Part shown: piece after piece, positions 36,763 through 46,008 of the stretch
Position numbering within the stretch: position 1 is the first letter of the stretch
How the letters are laid out: every line of letters starts with the position of its first letter
NCBI RefSeq assembly: GCF_000237325.1
Contig: NC_017542.1
Coordinates: 487,001-551,000, forward strand
Source: Paenibacillus polymyxa M1
GTDB taxonomy: Bacteria; Bacillota; Bacilli; Paenibacillales; Paenibacillaceae
DNA: 64,000 bases
Direction of reading: 5' to 3'
Made by a program: the position numbers and the translations under genes
Notes under the pieces: generated by a model
What the model saw: only the letters and a program-made list of their open reading frames with translations
What the model was told of the DNA's origin: nothing
Databases searched by the model: none

Positions 36763-37347
36763 TTGGCACAGGATGATCAGATGACAATGCTTGTTGCAGA
36801 GACACTGGCTGGCAGCCGCGAAGCTTATAAGGAGCTCTATGATTACACGATTCATACGGTCTATAAATCAGTGCATTTTCTGTTGGAGGAAAAGGCAGAC
36901 GTTGATGATGTGGTTCAGGAAATTTATATACAGGTGTATAAATCACTGGAGACATTTGATACAAATAGATCTTTTCAACCTTGGCTGATGGGGATTGTTA
37001 TGCGTCAAATTCGGGCGTATCGGAGAAAAAGATGGATGAGGATGCGAATCACAAGTAAGGCTGAGAGTCTGGAGCATCATGCAGCGTTTGATTTTTCTGA
37101 GGAAATAGTGGACAAGGTTGCAAATCATGTATTGCTCCAAGCAGTTCAGCAGCTATCGTTCAAGCTAAAACAGGTGATTGTATTGCACTATTTGCATGAG
37201 TATTCCCAAGAGGAAATCGCAAACATTTTAGACATACCGTTAGGTACGGTGAAGTCACGAATTCACGCGGCTTTGCAAAAGCTCCGTTCGAAAGAGCGGC
37301 AGGGACATTTTCTGATCGGAAAGGTGGAGAAAATCCATGAAGCTTGA
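36763..37347 (+). CDS. ECF-type RNA polymerase sigma factor
   Basis: 194 residues. Sigma region 2 (about 20-85, DVDDVVQEIYIQVYKSLETF with FQPWLMGIVMRQIRAYRRK) and region 4 (about 130-185, LSFKLKQVIVLHYLHEYSQE, IPLGTVKSRIHAALQKLR). The GTG at 36754 sits inside AAGGAGGTG, so the TTG at 36763 six bases later is the start. Overlaps the next gene by 11 bases, the usual layout of a sigma factor with its regulator. Confidence 0.9.
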   Translation: MAQDDQMTMLVAETLAGSREAYKELYDYTIHTVYKSVHFLLEEKADVDDVVQEIYIQVYKSLETFDTNRSFQPWLMGIVMRQIRAYRRKRWMRMRITSKAESLEHHAAFDFSEEIVDKVANHVLLQAVQQLSFKLKQVIVLHYLHEYSQEEIANILDIPLGTVKSRIHAALQKLRSKERQGHFLIGKVEKIHEA

Positions 37348-38080
37348 GCAAGAACTACGTAAGGTGATGCAGCATGAGGATAACCACTTATCTCCTCCCA
37401 TTGAGTTAAAGGAAAATATCATGATACAAATTGAGCGAATTAAAGGGAAAGGATCTAAACCTATGAAAAAGTATATCGTGACAACGATTCTTGTAGCGGC
37501 ATTATTGATCCCGACAGGTGCCTTTGCTGCTTACTCTTACTTGACTGATACGCTGTATGGCTCGCAGGAAAAGCTAATTGAAATGGGAGGGACGGCACAG
37601 GAATATACAAGAGTAGAATCGAAGCTCCAACAAGCACAGGGACGTTTGTCGAAGGAAGAGTTTAGTGTTTTTATGGAATTACTAAAGGAACTAGGAGCCT
37701 ATAATCTTAAAATAACGGACAAAAACGGGATGCTCCATAAGGAGCGTTTAAGCGTCGATGAACAGCGTGAGTATAATCGAATAACCGCCGAGTTGGAACC
37801 GTACTTTGATAAATTGAATCAGGAGGAATTCCAAACCCATAAGAGTATAGATTTACAGGACGAGTTAGACTATGCGAAAAAAGCTTTAAGTAAGGATGAA
37901 TTTGTTAAGTTCCGTGTTCTGTTCACGGAGTTTTACAAGTATGTTCCCCGTATAACGGGCGAAAATGGGGTATTGTATCCAGATCGTTTGCCTGAAAGAG
38001 AAAGAGAAGATTACGAGGAGCATTTGAGGTTGCTTCAGCCTTATTTCGATCAGTTTAATTCGCTTGAGAAGAAACGGTGA
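37337..38080 (+). CDS. Putative anti-sigma factor, DUF3600 domain
   Basis: 247 residues: a cytoplasmic N-terminus of about 45 residues, one transmembrane helix (YIVTTILVAALLIPTGAFAA, about 47-66) and an extracytoplasmic helical part made of two related halves (SKEEFSVFMELLKELGAYNL and SKDEFVKFRVLFTEFYKYVP, each followed by NGxLxxERL/DRL). That matches DUF3600, found beside ECF sigma factors in Bacillales. Likely holds the sigma factor at the membrane and releases it on an outside signal. Confidence 0.8.
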   Translation: MKLEQELRKVMQHEDNHLSPPIELKENIMIQIERIKGKGSKPMKKYIVTTILVAALLIPTGAFAAYSYLTDTLYGSQEKLIEMGGTAQEYTRVESKLQQAQGRLSKEEFSVFMELLKELGAYNLKITDKNGMLHKERLSVDEQREYNRITAELEPYFDKLNQEEFQTHKSIDLQDELDYAKKALSKDEFVKFRVLFTEFYKYVPRITGENGVLYPDRLPEREREDYEEHLRLLQPYFDQFNSLEKKR

Positions 38081-38118
38081 CGAAAATTAAGGCGAAAAGG
38101 TGACACTTTTCTGGAAGG

Positions 38119-38148
38119 TTGACATACCCCATGGGGGTATATTATGAT
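38119..38148 (+). promoter_or_regulatory. csoR promoter with CsoR operator
   Basis: TTGACA (38119-38124), an 18-base spacer and TATGAT (38143-38148). The spacer is filled by the palindrome ATACCCCATGGGGGTAT (38124-38140), the form of CsoR operators. Autoregulation by copper is expected. Confidence 0.85.
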
Positions 38149-38199
38149 GAGGATATATTAAATGCATGAGTGCATATACACCACACAGGAGGCTGATGT

Positions 38200-38550
38200 A
38201 TGGCTGAGGAGCAACCTGTTTCCCACACTGAAGTCCACGGGGCTCATTGTGGAACAGATGGAGAGAAGACAGTTAGAAAAAGTCATCATTCGGCAGAATT
38301 CAAGAACAGCCTTGTATCCCGGTTAAACCGTATTGAAGGTCAGGTTCGCGGGATTAAGGGATTGATTGAGAAGGACACCTACTGTGACGATGTGCTGAAT
38401 CAGATTGCGGCTGTTCAGTCGGCCCTGAATGGTGTCGGCAAGCTGCTGCTGGAAGGGCATATGAAAAGCTGTGTCATTGAGCGCATGCAGGCAGGAGAGC
38501 AAGAAGTGATTGATGAGCTGCTGGTGACGGTTAAGAAGCTAATCCGTTAA
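38200..38550 (+). CDS. csoR: Copper-sensing repressor CsoR
   Basis: 116 residues, all-helical DUF156 fold. The Cu(I) ligands are visible: Cys62 (DTYCDDV), His87 and Cys91 (EGHMKSC). RLNRIEGQVRGIKGLIE is the DNA-binding helix region. An N-terminal tail of about 30 residues with several His and a Cys precedes the core. Binds its operators without copper and lets go when Cu(I) binds. First gene of csoR-copZ-copA. Confidence 0.94.
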   Translation: MAEEQPVSHTEVHGAHCGTDGEKTVRKSHHSAEFKNSLVSRLNRIEGQVRGIKGLIEKDTYCDDVLNQIAAVQSALNGVGKLLLEGHMKSCVIERMQAGEQEVIDELLVTVKKLIR

Positions 38551-38605
38551 AAGTAGCAGGTATACACATTATGGGTATGGACGTACCCTTGAGGAGGAAA
38601 CGAAA

Positions 38606-38806
38606 ATGGCACAAGTTACATTGAACGTAGAAGGCATGAGCTGCAATCATTGCGTGAAAGCAGTAGAAGGAGCCTTGGAGAAAGTAGGCGCTACCGGCAA
38701 GGTCAGCCTCGAGACGAAACAAGTAAATGTAGAATATGATGAATCCAAGCTGAGCGTTGAAGCTCTGAAAACAGCCATTGAAGACCAAGGCTATGATGTT
38801 GTTTAA
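38606..38806 (+). CDS. copZ: Copper chaperone CopZ
   Basis: 66 residues, a single heavy-metal-associated domain with the MSCNHC Cu(I) site at the N-terminus. ATG follows GAGGAGGAAA. A short hairpin (GGGTA/TACCC, 38573-38588) lies just before the ribosome-binding site. Hands Cu(I) to CopA. A hairpin with T tract follows the gene. Confidence 0.93.
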   Translation: MAQVTLNVEGMSCNHCVKAVEGALEKVGATGKVSLETKQVNVEYDESKLSVEALKTAIEDQGYDVV

Positions 38807-38847
38807 GATTAAGATGCTGTATGATGCGAGAACATATTTGTTCGAAG

Positions 38848-38880
38848 GAGAAGCTTCCATATTAGGAGCTTTTTCTTTTT
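38848..38880 (+). terminator. Hairpin and T-rich tract after copZ
   Basis: AAGCTTCC / GGAGCTT stem with one bulge, then TTTCTTTTT. Likely a full or partial terminator between copZ and copA. Confidence 0.6.
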
Positions 38881-38889
38881 GAACATAAT

Positions 38890-38906
38890 ATACCCCACTA
38901 GGGTAT
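38890..38906. promoter_or_regulatory. Second CsoR operator, before copA
   Basis: ATACCCCACTAGGGTAT is the same palindrome type as the csoR operator with a different centre. TTGAAC at 38879-38884 could be a -35 box, which would place the -10 region on the operator and the transcript start almost at the ribosome-binding site. Confidence 0.75.
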
Positions 38907-38923
38907 GTAGAAGGAGGACTACC

Positions 38924-41380
38924 ATGGAAAACCGTGCGACCGACGGTGATAAACATACAACGCTTCATATTACGGGGATGTCCTGCGCAGCCTGCGCAAG
39001 CCGTATTGAAAAAGGTTTAAATCGAATAGACGGCGTGGCACAGGCTAATGTGAATTTGGCTTTGGAGCAGGCGTCCATATCCTATGATCCCAAGCAGGTG
39101 GAAATTCCAGAATTCCGCGATAAAATTGCTTCTCTTGGTTTTGGAACTGTGAGTGAAGAAGCCAATTTGAATGTGACGGGCATGACTTGCGCGGCTTGTG
39201 CAGCTCGAATTGAAAAAGGATTAAACCGAATACCAGGCGTAACAGGTGCCAGTGTAAATTTGGCGATGGAAACAGCCCATGTGGAATATGCTGCTGGGAG
39301 TACTACGGTTAGTGATTTGGTAAGCAAGATTGAACAGCTGGGCTATGGAGCGATCCCGCAGAGCGCTGAGGACAATATTGCGGATGTCCGCAGTAAGGAT
39401 ATCCAACGTAAAAAATGGAAGTGGATGATATCGGCAGTGCTGTCGCTACCGTTATTGTGGGCGATGGTGGCTCATTTTTCCTTTACCTCATGGATTTATG
39501 TGCCGGAACTGTTCTTGAATCCATGGTTTCAACTTGTACTGACGACACCAATTCAGTTCATCATAGGATGGCAGTTTTATGTGGGAGCATATAAAGCGCT
39601 TCGTAATGGAAGTTCGAATATGGATGTATTAGTTGCGCTAGGTACGTCTGCGGCTTATTTTTACAGCTTGTACCTTACTCTGCGTCCGTCTGACGCCATG
39701 GAGGGAATGGCGGGAATGCCTGTCACGACCATGCCAGAGCTGTATTACGAGACAAGTGCGGTACTCATTACGCTTATACTAGTCGGTAAATGGTTCGAGG
39801 CGGTAGCCAAAGGGCGCTCGTCTGAGGCGATCAAGAGCCTGATGAACCTACAGGCGACAACGGCACGTGTGGTACGTGATGGACAAGAGCTAGATTTGCC
39901 GATTGAACAAGTGCGTGTGAAGGACATCTTTATTGTGCGCCCAGGGGAGAAAATTCCCGTCGATGGTGTGGTCGTGGATGGACGTTCGGCAGTGGATGAA
40001 TCCATGTTAAGTGGAGAGAGTCTTCCGGTTGAAAAAGGAGAGGGTTCCCCAGTCACAGGAGCCACGCTCAATAAAAACGGAGTACTTCGTATTCAGGCTG
40101 AGCGTGTGGGTGGTGATACGGCGTTGGCCCGTATTATTAAGGTCGTGGAAGATGCGCAAAACTCTAAGGCCCCGATTCAGCGGATTGCTGATCAAATCTC
40201 GGGTATCTTTGTCCCCATCGTAGTTGCTGTTGCCGTGATAACATTTCTCGTCTGGTTTTTCCTTGTGACACCGTCGGATTTTGCAGGATCACTGGAGAAA
40301 ATGATTGCAGTTCTCGTCATTGCTTGTCCTTGTGCGCTTGGATTGGCCACCCCAACGTCCATTATGGCAGGATCGGGACGTGCTGCTGAATACGGTATTT
40401 TGTTCAAGGGCGGCGAGCATTTGGAAATGACCCGTTCCGTCAACGCAGTGATTTTGGATAAGACAGGTACGGTTACGAACGGCAAACCAGAGCTGACAGA
40501 TGTTATAGTTAGAGCGAGCAGCCTGGCTGAAACGGATTTGCTGCGATTGCTCGGTGCGGCAGAAAAAAGCTCGGAGCATCCGCTGGCGGAAGCCATTGTA
40601 AAAGGGATTGCTGATCGAGGTATTGAGCTAGTGGGCCCGACGGATTTTGAAAATATTCCAGGCTATGGTGTGAAGGCCTCTGTGGAGGGCAAGCAGGTAT
40701 TGGTGGGCACACGCCGATTAATGAGCAGGGAAGGCATCACGATGGATGACTCAACCGAGCAGCAAATGAATGAACTGGAAGGCGCAGGGAAAACGGCAAT
40801 GCTTGTCGCTGTGGATGGTTCCTATGCCGGATTAGTGGCCGTGGCGGATACAATTAAAGAAACATCACGGGAAGCTATTGCCCGTCTACGGGCGATGAAC
40901 ATTGAAGTCATTATGATTACAGGTGACAATGAAAGGACGGCAAAGGCCGTTGCCGCCGAGGCGGGAATTGAACGGGTGCTGGCGGAAGTGCTGCCTGAAG
41001 GAAAGGCCGAGGAAGTGAAGCGACTTCAGGACCAGGGCAAGATCGTAGCCATGGTCGGGGACGGTATTAACGATGCGCCAGCGCTGGCTACAGCCCATAT
41101 AGGGATGGCAATGGGCACAGGTACAGATGTGGCCATGGAGGCTGCCGATATTACTCTCATGCGTGGTAACCTGAATAGCATTCCGGATGCGATCGAAATG
41201 AGTCGCCGGACCATGACAAACATACGGCAAAATCTGTTTTGGGCGCTCGGTTATAACGTGATCGGCATTCCGATTGCTGCTTTGGGCTTTCTGGCTCCAT
41301 GGTTGGCCGGAGCGGCCATGGCATTCAGCTCTGTTTCGGTTGTACTGAATGCGCTGCGTCTCCAGCGGGTGAAGCTGTAA
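38924..41380 (+). CDS. copA: Cu(I)-exporting P1B-type ATPase CopA
   Basis: 818 residues. Two N-terminal metal-binding domains (MSCAAC, Cys21/Cys24, and MTCAAC about residue 88), eight membrane helices, the transport-site CPC (Cys468, Cys470), phosphorylated Asp512 in DKTGT, the SEHPLA motif, TGDN and [11 protein letters not shown] start at 38879 would read through the operator; ATG 38924 follows AAGGAGGA. Exports excess Cu(I) using ATP; fed by CopZ. Confidence 0.95.
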   Translation: MENRATDGDKHTTLHITGMSCAACASRIEKGLNRIDGVAQANVNLALEQASISYDPKQVEIPEFRDKIASLGFGTVSEEANLNVTGMTCAACAARIEKGLNRIPGVTGASVNLAMETAHVEYAAGSTTVSDLVSKIEQLGYGAIPQSAEDNIADVRSKDIQRKKWKWMISAVLSLPLLWAMVAHFSFTSWIYVPELFLNPWFQLVLTTPIQFIIGWQFYVGAYKALRNGSSNMDVLVALGTSAAYFYSLYLTLRPSDAMEGMAGMPVTTMPELYYETSAVLITLILVGKWFEAVAKGRSSEAIKSLMNLQATTARVVRDGQELDLPIEQVRVKDIFIVRPGEKIPVDGVVVDGRSAVDESMLSGESLPVEKGEGSPVTGATLNKNGVLRIQAERVGGDTALARIIKVVEDAQNSKAPIQRIADQISGIFVPIVVAVAVITFLVWFFLVTPSDFAGSLEKMIAVLVIACPCALGLATPTSIMAGSGRAAEYGILFKGGEHLEMTRSVNAVILDKTGTVTNGKPELTDVIVRASSLAETDLLRLLGAAEKSSEHPLAEAIVKGIADRGIELVGPTDFENIPGYGVKASVEGKQVLVGTRRLMSREGITMDDSTEQQMNELEGAGKTAMLVAVDGSYAGLVAVADTIKETSREAIARLRAMNIEVIMITGDNERTAKAVAAEAGIERVLAEVLPEGKAEEVKRLQDQGKIVAMVGDGINDAPALATAHIGMAMGTGTDVAMEAADITLMRGNLNSIPDAIEMSRRTMTNIRQNLFWALGYNVIGIPIAALGFLAPWLAGAAMAFSSVSVVLNALRLQRVKL

Positions 41381-41447
41381 ACGTATTGATGTATTCGGCA
41401 GATGCATGCTGTTGGATATTTGCAGCGATATCATTTTTGTAATTAGA

Positions 41448-41488
41448 GCAAGTACGCACAATTTTGCTTTGTGCGTACTTGCTTTTTT
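41448..41488 (+). terminator. Intrinsic terminator of copA
   Basis: Near-perfect 14-bp stem GCAAGTACGCACAA / TTGTGCGTACTTGC and T6. Confidence 0.92.
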
Positions 41489-41667
41489 GTTGTGTTTTTC
41501 ATTTATTTAATTCATGCAGTCATTCTTCATCGCGTCAGGTTGCTTATCATTCGCGAAAGTTTCATAATATTTGTAAGAGTGCCATGCAAGCATGCAAGAA
41601 CCTTTTCGTGTACTCACAGCTTGAAGCAGATAAAGAGCTTATATTATGGATTAGGAGTGAAGCAGTC

Positions 41668-42411
41668 ATGAATGATACGATTTCCTTGTTGATGAACCAT
41701 CGGTCTGTGCGGAAATTCAAGTCAGACCCCATTACCGACGAGCAGCTCGCAGCTATTGTGGCAGCTGGCCAAATGGCATCCTCGTCCAGCAATGTGCAGG
41801 CATATACCGTTATTGCCGTTACCGAGCCATCATTAAAAACAAAACTGGCCGAGTTGGCAGGAGGGCAGGCTTACGTTGAGCAGTGCCCGACATTTCTAGT
41901 ATGGTGCGCAGACCTGTATCGTTTGAAGCAGGTGACGATTCATCATCAGCCAGGCCAGCCTTCCTATGAAGGATCCGTCGAAAATTATACGGTTGCAACC
42001 ATTGATGCTGCGTTAGCTGCACAAAATGCAGCGGTGGCCGCTGAATCACTCGGCTTGGGCATCGTTTACATCGGGGGCATTCGTACTAAAATAGCAGAGG
42101 TATCCGAGTTATTAGGCTTGCCAGAGCTGGTATATCCAGTGTTCGGTATGTGCATTGGTGTACCGGATCAGGAAACGGGCTTGCGTCCACGTCTTCCACT
42201 GTCCGGTGTGTTGCATATGAACGGTTATGACAAAAACCAAACGATGAAAGCTGTAGAGGTATACGACCACACATCAGCCGAATATTTGAAGGAACGTACG
42301 GGCGGTCAACGCTCTACACCTTGGTCTGAGCAAATGGCCACGAGACTGACCGAACCAGCGCGCTTGCAGTTGAAGCCATTTTTGGAACAGAAGGGTTTCT
42401 TGAAGCAATAA
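41668..42411 (+). CDS. NADPH-dependent nitroreductase (NfsA/NfrA type)
   Basis: 247 residues. LMNHRSVRKFKSDPITDEQL at the N-terminus carries the Arg that binds FMN/NADPH in this group; SSSNVQAYTVIAV, AAESLGLGIVYIGGIR and YPVFGMCIGVP follow the NfsA/NfrA pattern. The ATG at 41668 has AGGAGTGA upstream; a frame opening at 41464 would read through the copA terminator. Reduces nitroaromatics, quinones or flavins. Monocistronic. Confidence 0.9.
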   Translation: MNDTISLLMNHRSVRKFKSDPITDEQLAAIVAAGQMASSSSNVQAYTVIAVTEPSLKTKLAELAGGQAYVEQCPTFLVWCADLYRLKQVTIHHQPGQPSYEGSVENYTVATIDAALAAQNAAVAAESLGLGIVYIGGIRTKIAEVSELLGLPELVYPVFGMCIGVPDQETGLRPRLPLSGVLHMNGYDKNQTMKAVEVYDHTSAEYLKERTGGQRSTPWSEQMATRLTEPARLQLKPFLEQKGFLKQ

Positions 42412-42481
42412 AAATGGAGCAACGAAAAGAATGCTGCAATTTACAAGTGGCATTTGAGAAATATGTGTTATTTAAAACTAT

Positions 42482-42534
42482 AAGAACCTCCTTAATTACG
42501 CATGTTGAAGTTTCGCGTACATAAGGAGGTTCTT
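42482..42534. terminator. Terminator hairpin
   Basis: AAGAACCTCCTTA / TAAGGAGGTTCTT with inner TACGC / GCGTA pairs, between the nitroreductase and the convergent thiamine operon; short T tract TTTGCTTT. Confidence 0.7.
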
Positions 42535-42589
42535 TGCTTTAACTATAAGTTGTGGTTGTAATCTTTTTTAGTAAATAGCAGATATGCCT

Positions 42590-43435
42590 TTACGAATCAG
42601 ACAGTGAGTAGAAGCGTCTTGTATTATCATAAAATAATTGACGGACAGCAGCTTCATCTTGATGGGTCAGCTTGCTATATGCGCGAATGACCTCGGTAGT
42701 CATCCGTGGATGCGTCTGCTGTCCGGTAAAAGGACCCTCGAACGGCCATGGACCGTCTGTCTCTGCCATGACCTGATCAGACGGATACTGTCTTGCCAAA
42801 CTGCGGATTTCTTCTTCGTACAGGAGATCCGGTGTGAAGGAGACATAATAGCCGTTCCGGGCCATACGTTTGGTCGTGGCGGCAGAGCCCTTAAACCAGT
42901 GAAAATGCGCTTGTGTGACGTCATGACGTTCCAAAAGGTCGCAGGCAATGTCTGCATCTTCATAAACAGCGTGCAACACAATGGGTTTGCTATGTTTGCT
43001 TGCAAACTGGATAAAACGCTCCAGCAGTGCTATGTAAGGAGCGAGCTCAAAAGGCTCTCCGCTGCGTGAAGCCTCGATCCGATTGTAATAGGGCAAGCCA
43101 ACTTCGCCCACCGCGATCATCTGCTGTACATGTTCGTCCATCCAGTCAAATAACAGGTCAAGCTCGGTATGTGCTGGCAGAGCCTGTTCTGGATGAAAGC
43201 CGAAGGCGGGACGTACTAGCCTGGGCCAACGCTCAGCCAGGCGCAAGTTGGCTTGACTGGAGGCGAGATGCATGGACACAGCTATGATGGCTTCTACATG
43301 GTTGTCGGCAAGCGAAGCGAGCAATAGCTCCTGTTGTTCAGGCGGGTAGCTGTCTACATGAATGTGCGCGTCGATTAAGGGAACAGTTGCTGCCGCGTTC
43401 GATCTCAATGCAGAGTGCATGTTCCAATCATTCAT
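42590..43435 (-). CDS. TatD-family metal-dependent hydrolase
   Basis: 281 residues. The TIM-barrel metal ligands are visible: HxH (DAHIHVDSY, about residue 24), Glu (VGEVGLPYY), His (IVLHAVYED), His (AHFHWF) and Asp (AETDGPWP). TatD enzymes act as nucleases or amide/phosphate hydrolases. Overlaps the ThiZ-like gene by eight bases, so it belongs to the TPP-controlled operon, where a hydrolase acting on an imported thiamine precursor would make sense; that is inference. Confidence 0.88.
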   Translation of the reverse strand: MNDWNMHSALRSNAAATVPLIDAHIHVDSYPPEQQELLLASLADNHVEAIIAVSMHLASSQANLRLAERWPRLVRPAFGFHPEQALPAHTELDLLFDWMDEHVQQMIAVGEVGLPYYNRIEASRSGEPFELAPYIALLERFIQFASKHSKPIVLHAVYEDADIACDLLERHDVTQAHFHWFKGSAATTKRMARNGYYVSFTPDLLYEEEIRSLARQYPSDQVMAETDGPWPFEGPFTGQQTHPRMTTEVIRAYSKLTHQDEAAVRQLFYDNTRRFYSLSDS

Positions 43436-44381
43436 AATGGTTTACCCTGTCGTCCGAGGTGTATTTGCGGATGCTTTCAGCGGCGTCCATGTCGCCGTCC
43501 AGTTTGTGCTTTTCCTCGCGCATCCAGCCAGTCATGGTCCGTTTCCATTCCATAAAGCGTGGATCCAGGGTGATTTCTTCCCTACGCGGGCGGGGAAAAG
43601 GAACATCTACGACATGCATCACTGAAGCAGGTCGCGCCGACAGCACATAAATGCGGTCGGAGAGCAGCAACGCTTCTTCAATGCTGTGGGTAATGAACAG
43701 CACAGAGCGGCGGTTCTTCTCCCACATCCGCAATAACCATTGCTGCATGTCTGCACGTGTCAGCGCATCGAGTGCGCTGAACGGCTCATCCAGCAACATT
43801 AATTCCTGTGGGCTGAGCAGGGCGCGGAGAAAGGCCGCGCGCTGCTGCATGCCACCAGATAGCGTATGCGGATACGCCTTCGCGAACTTGCCCAGTCCAA
43901 CCTGTTCGAGCCATTGCAAGGCTTCTTTTCGACGTTCACGTTCGCTGCCGTATCGGGAGCCCGCTGCTGCATCCTTTCGTGGTGCATTTTCCTGCCCGAG
44001 CAGTATGTTGTCCAGCGTGGTGCGCCACGGGAAAAGGGCGGGCTGCTGCGGCATATAGCTGATATGCCCGCGTTCACCAGTCATGTCCCGTCCATGCATA
44101 CGGATACGTCCCTGCTGCGGCTTGAGCAGCCCTCCGATAATGTGAAACAGTGTGCTTTTGCCACTGCCTGACGGACCGATGAGGGAGACAAATTCGCCCG
44201 GCTTAACGGTAAGGGATACATCCTGCAGTACAGGGAGTGAGCTTCGCCTTTTCCGGAAGACGAGGCTGATCCCGTCCAATTCCAAAGCAGGAGGGGCAGG
44301 CGTCATTACCTGCAGTTCTCCGGCTTGTTGCTGTTCATCAGCGACGGGTGGTGATGTCAAGTCAGTCGGATGCAGACTCAT
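43428..44381 (-). CDS. thiZ: Thiamine-precursor ABC transporter ATPase (ThiZ type)
   Basis: 317 residues. The GTG at 44390 is too close to AAAGGA; the ATG at 44381 fits better. Walker [11 protein letters not shown]-loop MPQQPALFPW (typical of the taurine/ThiZ class), signature LSGGMQQRA, Walker B LMLLDEP. Energises the importer formed with the ThiX-like permease and ThiY-like binding protein. An unassigned C-terminal tail of about 40 residues. Confidence 0.87.
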   Translation of the reverse strand: MSLHPTDLTSPPVADEQQQAGELQVMTPAPPALELDGISLVFRKRRSSLPVLQDVSLTVKPGEFVSLIGPSGSGKSTLFHIIGGLLKPQQGRIRMHGRDMTGERGHISYMPQQPALFPWRTTLDNILLGQENAPRKDAAAGSRYGSERERRKEALQWLEQVGLGKFAKAYPHTLSGGMQQRAAFLRALLSPQELMLLDEPFSALDALTRADMQQWLLRMWEKNRRSVLFITHSIEEALLLSDRIYVLSARPASVMHVVDVPFPRPRREEITLDPRFMEWKRTMTGWMREEKHKLDGDMDAAESIRKYTSDDRVNHYE

Positions 44382-44426
44382 ATATGCCACGTCCTTTCAT
44401 TGATGCTTTAATGCAATATGTGGAAT

Positions 44427-45203
44427 CTACTCTTGGTCAGGTTTCCAGCGAACCAACCATTTCTCCAGTAGTAAAATAACGACAAACATCAGCAAGCTGA
44501 GTGCAACAATAATACCGATAGCGGCAAAAATGAGATCCGTACGATAGGCAGACTTTTGCAGCAACATATAATATCCAATTCCTTCACTGGCCCCAATCCA
44601 TTCGGCAATGATCGCGCCCATCACACTATAGGTAGCAGCGATTTTAACGCCAGAGAAGACTTGTGGCAGGGAGTGTGGTAGCTCTAGCTTTAGAAAAATA
44701 GCCCTGCGGCTTGCACCTGACATTCGCATGTAATTCATCATCATACGGTCTGTCCGTGTCAGCCCGTCCATGGCCGCTACAGCCACGGGAAAAAAGCATA
44801 CTAATGTAATGACCATAAGCTTGGGCAGCACCCCAAAACCGAACCATACCATGAGCAACGGACCGAGGGCGATAATCGGAATGTTTTGGCTAAGGATCAA
44901 GAGCGGGTATAGAGCAGATTTGAGAAAAGGAATCGTATGAAGAACGATGGCGATCAGCAGTCCCGTTGCTGTCCCTATAGCAAATCCCGCAAGCGTCAGG
45001 CGAACCGTAGCCCATGTATGGGTGCCAAGCAACGCCGATTGCGCCATGCCCTCTTGTACGATTAGGGATGGAGCTGGCAGGAGCCAGGATTCAATATGTA
45101 AATAGTTAACCGCTCCCTGCCAAGCCGCTAAAAAGAAGAGGACCGCCACAAGGGGCGGCCATACGCTTTTCCACCAGGATACGTTCTTGCCTTTCGGATT
45201 CAT
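44427..45203 (-). CDS. thiX: Thiamine-precursor ABC transporter permease (ThiX type)
   Basis: 258 residues, six helices, BPD_transp_1 of the taurine/ThiX class (LSQNIPIIALGPLLMVWFGF; EAA loop YMRMSGASRRAIFLKLELPH). Overlaps the MTH1187 gene by four bases (ATGA). Channel for formyl-aminopyrimidine-type thiamine precursors, judged from the TPP riboswitch and the NMT1-like binding protein. Confidence 0.87.
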   Translation of the reverse strand: MNPKGKNVSWWKSVWPPLVAVLFFLAAWQGAVNYLHIESWLLPAPSLIVQEGMAQSALLGTHTWATVRLTLAGFAIGTATGLLIAIVLHTIPFLKSALYPLLILSQNIPIIALGPLLMVWFGFGVLPKLMVITLVCFFPVAVAAMDGLTRTDRMMMNYMRMSGASRRAIFLKLELPHSLPQVFSGVKIAATYSVMGAIIAEWIGASEGIGYYMLLQKSAYRTDLIFAAIGIIVALSLLMFVVILLLEKWLVRWKPDQE

Positions 45204-45493
45204 GGGCGATACTTCTCGGTCAGCTTGTTCATGCTGATGCCCTGTGGGTTATGTGCGATTTTGATCTGTGAAATGACGCTGGGACTTCCAGCTTCCGTCA
45301 AGGCCTCATGCATGTCTTTGACGACTTTCAGCAATTCGTCCAATTCGCCCTCCATTGTGGTATCCAATGGATTCACCTGATGCTTGACGCCGGAACGCTG
45401 AATGACCTCAATCGCCTTGTCTACATATGGATAAGAGTCTTCGTTATTAGGAGTTTTAGGGATGACTTGAATACTGAGCAATGTGTTAGCCAT
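45200..45493 (-). CDS. MTH1187-family thiamine-binding protein
   Basis: 97 residues, ferredoxin-like DUF77/MTH1187 fold (LLSIQVIPKT, YVDKAIEVIQRSGVKHQVNP, LDTTMEGELDELLKVV). The family forms tetramers and binds thiamine or related compounds. ATG at 45493 follows AGGTGAA. Sits between a structured 515-base gap and thiX. Probably a cytoplasmic carrier or sensor. Confidence 0.87.
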   Translation of the reverse strand: MANTLLSIQVIPKTPNNEDSYPYVDKAIEVIQRSGVKHQVNPLDTTMEGELDELLKVVKDMHEALTEAGSPSVISQIKIAHNPQGISMNKLTEKYRP

Positions 45494-46008
45494 GCGAATT
45501 TCACCTGTCCTTTTTTGTTTAAGTTATTAGGAAAATAAATTGGTTTAAGGCGGGGAGACCGCTTCACGGTTCATTTGATCTTACGATCGCTGTTGCCGCG
45601 GGATTCTTTGAATAAAATTTAAAAGGTAAGAATCCCCCTGAGCATATGCTTCCGAAGCTAGCTTTCCTAAAGAAAGCTTTCAGGCGAACACCTCGCTTCT
45701 CCAGATTCAAATGAATCGCTACGCTGCCAACCGCCTTATAAGCACCTTATTTTTAAAGCAGGGTTGTGTGGCATTTTTACACACAAGCGCACCTGCTTTT
45801 GCGCTTAGATACTATGAGACTAAAGAATAAACCAAGTGGAGCGAGAGCGAAGCGGACGGAATGGTGCTGTACAAGCGAAGCGGTCGCTTTTGTCCCCGGA
45901 TTTTTACCCTGCTGATGCTTTAATCCGGAAATCCGGGGGCGGTGGCGATGGAAAGCATCATCAGTCCGCGTAGTGGCACAAAGGCTACTTCAAGCTCTAT
46001 TTACAAGA
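45494..46008 (-). other. 515-base structured gap inside the thiamine operon
   Basis: No credible gene on either strand. It is full of inverted repeats: AGCTTTC/GAAAGCT near 45660, CCCCGGATTT (45894-45903) / AAATCCGGGG (45929-45938), CTGATGCTTT (45912-45921) / AAAGCATCATCAG (45952-45964), GCGGAC (45852-45857) / GTCCGC (45964-45969) and AAGCG/CGCTT near 45875-45890. Some stems exclude each other. It separates the ThiY-like gene from the remaining operon. It looks like an inserted intergenic repeat element or a structured RNA; a database search of the genome would decide. Confidence 0.6.

Noticed and set aside
38573..38588. Third CsoR operator before copZ
   Set aside because: The GGGTA/TACCC arms are in the opposite polarity to the true operators; more likely a small hairpin.
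40886..41461. 191-codon minus-strand frame over the copA 3' end
   Set aside because: Antisense to conserved P-type ATPase motifs and crosses the copA terminator.
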